Below are positions 29,716 through 32,895 of a DNA stretch of 32,895 nucleotides, in pieces (within the stretch, counting starts at the first letter, position 1; each line of letters begins with the position of its first letter). Below the pieces are notes generated by a model that was not told the DNA's origin, did not search any database, and saw only the letters and a list, made by a program, of their open reading frames with translations. Origin of the DNA: Hyphomicrobiales bacterium (GTDB taxonomy: Bacteria; Pseudomonadota; Alphaproteobacteria; Rhizobiales; Xanthobacteraceae); contig JAFKKM010000060.1 of the NCBI GenBank assembly GCA_017305555.1, positions 1 to 32,895 on the forward strand. Direction: 5' to 3'. Made by a program: the position numbers and the translations under genes.

Positions 29716-30503
29716 GACTTCGCTCCGCGCGGCTTCGCGTAGGGCGCGAACCAGCCGAGGCCATCCTCGGTCTTGCCGCGCGGGCGATATTCGCAGCCGA
29801 CAAAGCCGCGATAGCCGAGACGATCCAGCTCATTGAACAGGAAGGGGTAGTTCAGTTCCTCGCTGCCCGGCTCGTTGCGAGACGGCACGCTGGCGATCTG
29901 GATATGGCCGATCATCGGCATCATCTCGCGCAGCCGCATCGTCACGTCGCCGTGGACGATCTGGCAGTGATAGATGTCGAACTGCAATTTCAGGTTCGGG
30001 TGTTTCAATTCCACGATCAGGTCGCGTGCGAAGGCAAAGTCGTTGAGGAAGTAGCCCGGCACGTCGCGCGGATTGATCGGCTCGATCACGGTATCGATGC
30101 CGTGGCGGCCGAGTTCTTCCGCCACCCACGCGACCGAGCGGCGAAACGCGGCCACCGCCTGCGCATCGCGACGATCGGCGATGCCCGCCATCAGGTGCAG
30201 CCGCTTGACACCGGTTGCCGCCGCATAAGGCAATGCGGTGCGCACGCCTTGCTGCACTTGCGCGAAACAATCAGGCCGCGCCGCGAAACCACGCTCGCCA
30301 GCGTCCCACGCGCCTGGCGGTAGATTGAACAATGCCTGCGTCAGCCCGTTGCGGCGCAACCGGTCGCCGACCTCCTCCGGCGCGAAGTCGTAGGGAAACA
30401 GAAACTCGACCGCGTCGAAACCAGCGTCCGCCGCAGCGGCGAAGCGGTCGAGAAACGGTCGTTCGGTGAACATCATCGAGAGGTTGGCGGCGAAGCGAGG
30501 CAT
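29712..30503 (-). CDS. otnI: 2-oxo-tetronate isomerase OtnI
   Basis: This 263-residue TIM-barrel sugar isomerase of the hydroxypyruvate-isomerase (Hyi) type converts 2-oxo-tetronate to 3-oxo-tetronate. MPRFAANLSMMFTERPFLDR is the usual N-terminus, followed by GFDAVEFLFPYDF. Metal and proton-transfer positions are in VIEPINPRDVPGYFL, LQFDIYHCQIVHGD and CEYRPRG. Context within the ltnD-otnI-otnK run favours OtnI over a glyoxylate-pathway Hyi. The frame is open upstream to 30611, but ATG 30503 gives the family start and avoids overlap with ltnD. It lies 31 bp after ltnD. Confidence 0.9.
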   Translation of the reverse strand: MPRFAANLSMMFTERPFLDRFAAAADAGFDAVEFLFPYDFAPEEVGDRLRRNGLTQALFNLPPGAWDAGERGFAARPDCFAQVQQGVRTALPYAAATGVKRLHLMAGIADRRDAQAVAAFRRSVAWVAEELGRHGIDTVIEPINPRDVPGYFLNDFAFARDLIVELKHPNLKLQFDIYHCQIVHGDVTMRLREMMPMIGHIQIASVPSRNEPGSEELNYPFLFNELDRLGYRGFVGCEYRPRGKTEDGLGWFAPYAKPRGAKS

Positions 30504-30534
30504 GGTGTGTGTTCTTCTCGTTCGGAAATGTCGC

Positions 30535-31452
30535 TCAATCGCGCTTCGATGCGCCGGGCAACGGCGCGCCGGTGACTTGCGCGTACATCTTGGCGACGGC
30601 GATATCGTCATCGCGGCCCATGCCAGACGCCGAAGCCATCAGGAACATCTGCAATGCGGCAGCCGACATCGGCACAGGGAATTTCGCGTTGCGCGCCATA
30701 TCCTGCACTATGCCCAAATCCTTGACGAAGATATCGACGGCACTGCGCGGCGTGTAATCGCCCTCCAGCACATGCGGCACGCGGTTCTCGAACATCCACG
30801 AGTTGCCGGCCGAGGCGGTAATCACCTCGTAGACCTTGCGGATGTCGAGCCCCTGCTTTGCCGCGAAGCTGATTGCCTCGGAGGCGGCGGCGATATGCAC
30901 GCCAGCCAGCAGCTGGTTGATCATCTTGAAGGCGGAGCCCTGCCCGGGCGTGTCGCCGAGTTCGTAGAGTTTCGCCGCCATCGCATCGAGCGCCGGCCGC
31001 GCCTTGGCGAACGCTGCCGCGCTGCCGGACGCCAGAATGGTGAGTTCGCCTTGCGCCGCGCGCTGCGCGCCGCCGCTGATCGGCGCATCGAGATAGTGGC
31101 GACCAGTTGCCTCGAGTTGCCTAGCGAGTTTTCGCGCGATGTCCGGATCCATGGTTGCGGACGAGATGAAGACGGCTCCGGGCAGCATCGTCTTCGCGAC
31201 GCCGTCCCTGCCGAACAGGATAGTTTCGGTCTGGGCGGCGTTGACGACTACGCTGACGACCACGGCAGCGTCCCTGGCCGCCTCCGCCGGGCTTGCCGCC
31301 CCGCCCATTCCAAGTGCCTTCAGCCGCTCGACCGGATCGGCCGAAACATCGCATCCCGTCACGGAAAATCCAGCGCGCAGCAGCGAGGTGGCCATCCCGA
31401 ACCCCATCGAGCCCAGCCCGATGACGGCGATGCGTTGCGCGGAAGTGGCCAT
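30535..31452 (-). CDS. ltnD: L-threonate dehydrogenase LtnD (3-hydroxyisobutyrate dehydrogenase family)
   Basis: This 305-residue beta-hydroxyacid dehydrogenase oxidises L-threonate to 2-oxo-tetronate with NAD+. The N-terminal Rossmann motif is IAVIGLGSMGFGMATSLL (8-25), the substrate-binding block is DAPISGGAQRAAQG, and the catalytic Lys lies in GSAFKMINQLLAGVH. The C-terminal all-helical half ends in GRDDDIAVAKMYAQVTG. Family members also act on 3-hydroxyisobutyrate or tartronate semialdehyde; the adjacent otnI and otnK decide for LtnD. It is the first gene of its operon and diverges from otnC over a 90-bp gap. Confidence 0.9.
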   Translation of the reverse strand: MATSAQRIAVIGLGSMGFGMATSLLRAGFSVTGCDVSADPVERLKALGMGGAASPAEAARDAAVVVSVVVNAAQTETILFGRDGVAKTMLPGAVFISSATMDPDIARKLARQLEATGRHYLDAPISGGAQRAAQGELTILASGSAAAFAKARPALDAMAAKLYELGDTPGQGSAFKMINQLLAGVHIAAASEAISFAAKQGLDIRKVYEVITASAGNSWMFENRVPHVLEGDYTPRSAVDIFVKDLGIVQDMARNAKFPVPMSAAALQMFLMASASGMGRDDDIAVAKMYAQVTGAPLPGASKRD

Positions 31453-31492
31453 GATGCGTTTCCTTTTTGGTTTCCCATCTGCCTATCACGGC

Positions 31493-31508
31493 TTGGCCGC
31501 GCTGCCAA
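31493..31508. promoter_or_regulatory. Operator candidate between ltnD and otnC
   Basis: TTGGC (31493-31497) and GCCAA (31504-31508) form an inverted repeat with a six-base spacer in the 90-bp region between the divergent ltnD and otnC starts. A single site here could control both units. No regulator gene lies in the cluster, so the assignment is inference. Confidence 0.35.
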
Positions 31509-31542
31509 AGCATGGAACAAATGCAGGATTAAGGATGCAACC

Positions 31543-32205
31543 ATGACCGAAACCAAACTGCGCGAGGACATATGCCGCTTTGGCCGCTCGCTGTTCGAGC
31601 GCGGGCTGACACCGGGCTCCTCCGGCAACGTCAGCGTGCGGCTTGACGACGGCGGCTGGCTGGTGACGCCGACCAACGCCTCACTCGGTTTTCTCGATCC
31701 GGCGCGGATTTCAAGGCTGGACGCCAACCACCGGCTGACCGGCGGCGACGCGCCGACCAAGGAAATCCCGCTGCACCGAGCGCTATATGACACACGCGGC
31801 TCGGCCCGCGCCGTGGTGCACCTGCATTCGACCCACAGCGTCGCGGTGTCGATGCTGCCGGAGATCGATCCCCGCGCCGCGCTGCCACCGATGACGCCTT
31901 ATTATCTGATGCGCTGCGGCCCGACCGCGCTAGTGCCCTACCATCGCCCCGGCGATCCAGCGGTGGCCGACGCCATCAAGGGCCTCGCCGGCAAATACGC
32001 CTCGGTGCTGCTCGCCAATCATGGCCCGGTGGTCGCCGGAGATTCGCTGGAAGCCGCGGTGTTCGCCACCGAGGAACTGGAGGAAACCGCGAAACTGTAT
32101 CTGCTGCTGCGCGGCATGAACCCGCGCTATCTCTCGCCGCAGCAGATCGCGGATTTGAACAAGACATTCGGGCTGTCGGTGCCGGAGCACGGGCACGAGC
32201 ATTAG
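31543..32205 (+). CDS. otnC: 3-oxo-tetronate 4-phosphate decarboxylase OtnC (class II aldolase fold)
   Basis: This 220-residue Zn-dependent class II aldolase/adducin-family enzyme decarboxylates 3-oxo-tetronate 4-phosphate to dihydroxyacetone phosphate. GLTPGSSGNVSVRLDDG (20-36) is the phosphate/carboxylate loop, PTKEIPLHRALY holds the acid/base Glu, VVHLHSTHSVAVS gives two zinc His residues and LANHGPVVAG the third. AAGGA at 31531-31535 lies seven bases before ATG 31543; the frame is open over 1 kb upstream only because it shadows ltnD. It is divergent from ltnD-otnI-otnK and supplies the last step of the pathway. A repeat with terminator-like symmetry follows. Confidence 0.92.
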   Translation: MTETKLREDICRFGRSLFERGLTPGSSGNVSVRLDDGGWLVTPTNASLGFLDPARISRLDANHRLTGGDAPTKEIPLHRALYDTRGSARAVVHLHSTHSVAVSMLPEIDPRAALPPMTPYYLMRCGPTALVPYHRPGDPAVADAIKGLAGKYASVLLANHGPVVAGDSLEAAVFATEELEETAKLYLLLRGMNPRYLSPQQIADLNKTFGLSVPEHGHEH

Positions 32206-32213
32206 GCCAACGC

Positions 32214-32298
32214 CGTCATTGCGAGGAGCGTTAGCGACGAAGCAATCCAGTCCTTGCTTCTTGGCCTTCTGGATTGCTTCGCTTCGCTCGCAATGACG
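32214..32298. repeat. Palindromic intergenic repeat, family B, copy 2 (inverted relative to copy 1)
   Basis: CGTCATTGCGAG at the left pairs with CTCGCAATGACG at the right, and CGAAGCAATCCAG pairs with CTGGATTGCTTCG around a loop that is close to the reverse complement of the copy 1 loop. The extra insertion is on the left arm here and on the right arm in copy 1, confirming inverted orientation. It lies between the convergent otnC and livF-like stops. Confidence 0.87.
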
Positions 32299-32318
32299 GT
32301 GGGCGGCAGGACCGAACC

Positions 32319-32895
32319 TTATAGCCCCAGATACGCCTTGCGCACGTCGGGATTGGTGCGGATGTCGGTGGCAGGCCCCTGCATCTGCACACGGCCGGTT
32401 TGCAAAATGTAGGCGCGGTCGGCGATCTCCAGCACTTCCGCCATCCGTTGCTCGACGATCAGCACCGTCATGCCGGTCTTGCGGATCTCCAGCACCGCCT
32501 GAAAAATCTCGTCCACCAGCTTCGGCATGATCCCCTGCGACGGCTCGTCGAGCATCAGCAATCGCGGTCGCGTCATCAGCGCGCGGCCGATCGCCAGCAT
32601 CTGCTGCTCGCCGCCGGAGAGCGTGCCGGCCAATTGGTCGAGCCGCTCCTTGAGCCGCGGAAACAGTTGAAACACCAGCGCCAGCGGTTCGTCGCGATCG
32701 GCCTTGCCACGATAGAGATAGCTGCCGAGCCGCAAGTTGTCGTCCACCGTGAGACTGGGAAACAACCGTCGGTTTTCCGGCACATAGGCGATGCCGCGCG
32801 CAGTGATGAGATGCTGCGCCACACCCTCGATGCGCGTCCCGTCGAAGGTGACGCTGCCGCTGCGCGGCCGCACCGCACCGGCAATGGTTTTCAGC
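32319..32895 (-). CDS. livF: Branched-chain amino-acid type ABC transporter ATPase LivF (5' part outside window)
   Basis: The visible 191 residues are the C-terminal four-fifths of a LivF-type ATPase: the RGIAYVPENRRLFPSLTV block with Q-loop position Glu-Asn, ABC signature LSGGEQQMLAIGRAL, Walker B RLLMLDEPSQGI, and the Glu-Gln switch in VLIVEQRM typical of LivF. The reading frame continues to the edge of the window (LKTIAGAVRPRSG), so the Walker A motif and start codon lie beyond it. LivF works with LivG, LivH, LivM and a periplasmic binding protein to import branched-chain amino acids or, in many Bradyrhizobiaceae, aromatic or other small carboxylates. The partners should be just outside the window. 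Confidence 0.9.
   Translation of the reverse strand, partial: LKTIAGAVRPRSGSVTFDGTRIEGVAQHLITARGIAYVPENRRLFPSLTVDDNLRLGSYLYRGKADRDEPLALVFQLFPRLKERLDQLAGTLSGGEQQMLAIGRALMTRPRLLMLDEPSQGIMPKLVDEIFQAVLEIRKTGMTVLIVEQRMAEVLEIADRAYILQTGRVQMQGPATDIRTNPDVRKAYLGL

Noticed and set aside
30466-31542. In-frame extension of otnC by about 359 codons at its 5' side
   Set aside because: The extension is antisense to ltnD, has no domain, and otnC has a good ribosome binding site and family start at 31543.

Overview
The window looks like chromosomal DNA of a high-GC alphaproteobacterium, most likely Nitrobacteraceae/Bradyrhizobiaceae (Bradyrhizobium, Rhodopseudomonas, Afipia or a relative). This rests on strong GC-ending codon use, a dense set of acyl-CoA metabolism genes, an RND-then-adaptor efflux pair, a LivF-type ABC ATPase, and two families of palindromic intergenic repeats of the kind common in that group. 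The species assignment is inference; no rRNA or tRNA gene was seen.

Region 1 (1 to about 4,600) is the right-hand end of an integrated element, a prophage or genomic island. Ten short genes and an integrase all lie on the + strand, almost all joined by 4-14 bp start/stop overlaps. They include a NUMOD4-HNH endonuclease, a small protein ending in an Rmf/CrpP-like domain, an excisionase-like DNA-binding protein and a tyrosine recombinase. The rest have no recognisable function. The element ends directly against trmFO, and the first eleven or so trmFO codons look foreign, so the element appears to have integrated into the 5' end of trmFO and rebuilt it.

Region 2 (4,567-7,085) holds trmFO (tRNA m5U54 methylation) and a RIO/LPS-kinase-like protein fused to a degenerate AMP-binding C-terminal domain.

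Region 3 (7,236-23,672) is a mosaic of short divergent and convergent units devoted mainly to acyl-CoA chemistry. It has two acyl-CoA synthetases, an acyl-CoA dehydrogenase, three crotonase-family enzymes (one CaiD-like, one PaaG-like), a 2,4-dienoyl-CoA-reductase-like SDR, a second SDR, an ACAD10/11-type phosphotransferase with its DUF6285 partner, and a TLP1-type thiolase-like protein. Interspersed are an LtaS/OpgB-like membrane sulfatase-fold protein, an orphan LuxR-type regulator and a LysR regulator. Together they suggest activation and beta-oxidation of unusual (unsaturated, hydroxylated, branched or cyclic) acids. Three copies of a double-hairpin repeat separate the units.

Region 4 (23,831-28,217) encodes a two-gene RND efflux system (pump, then periplasmic adaptor) without an outer-membrane channel gene.

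Region 5 (28,435-32,205) is a complete four-gene L-threonate degradation set: ltnD, otnI and otnK on one strand and otnC divergent. Together they would convert L-threonate to dihydroxyacetone phosphate and CO2. The window ends in a truncated livF-like gene for a branched-chain amino-acid type ABC transporter.
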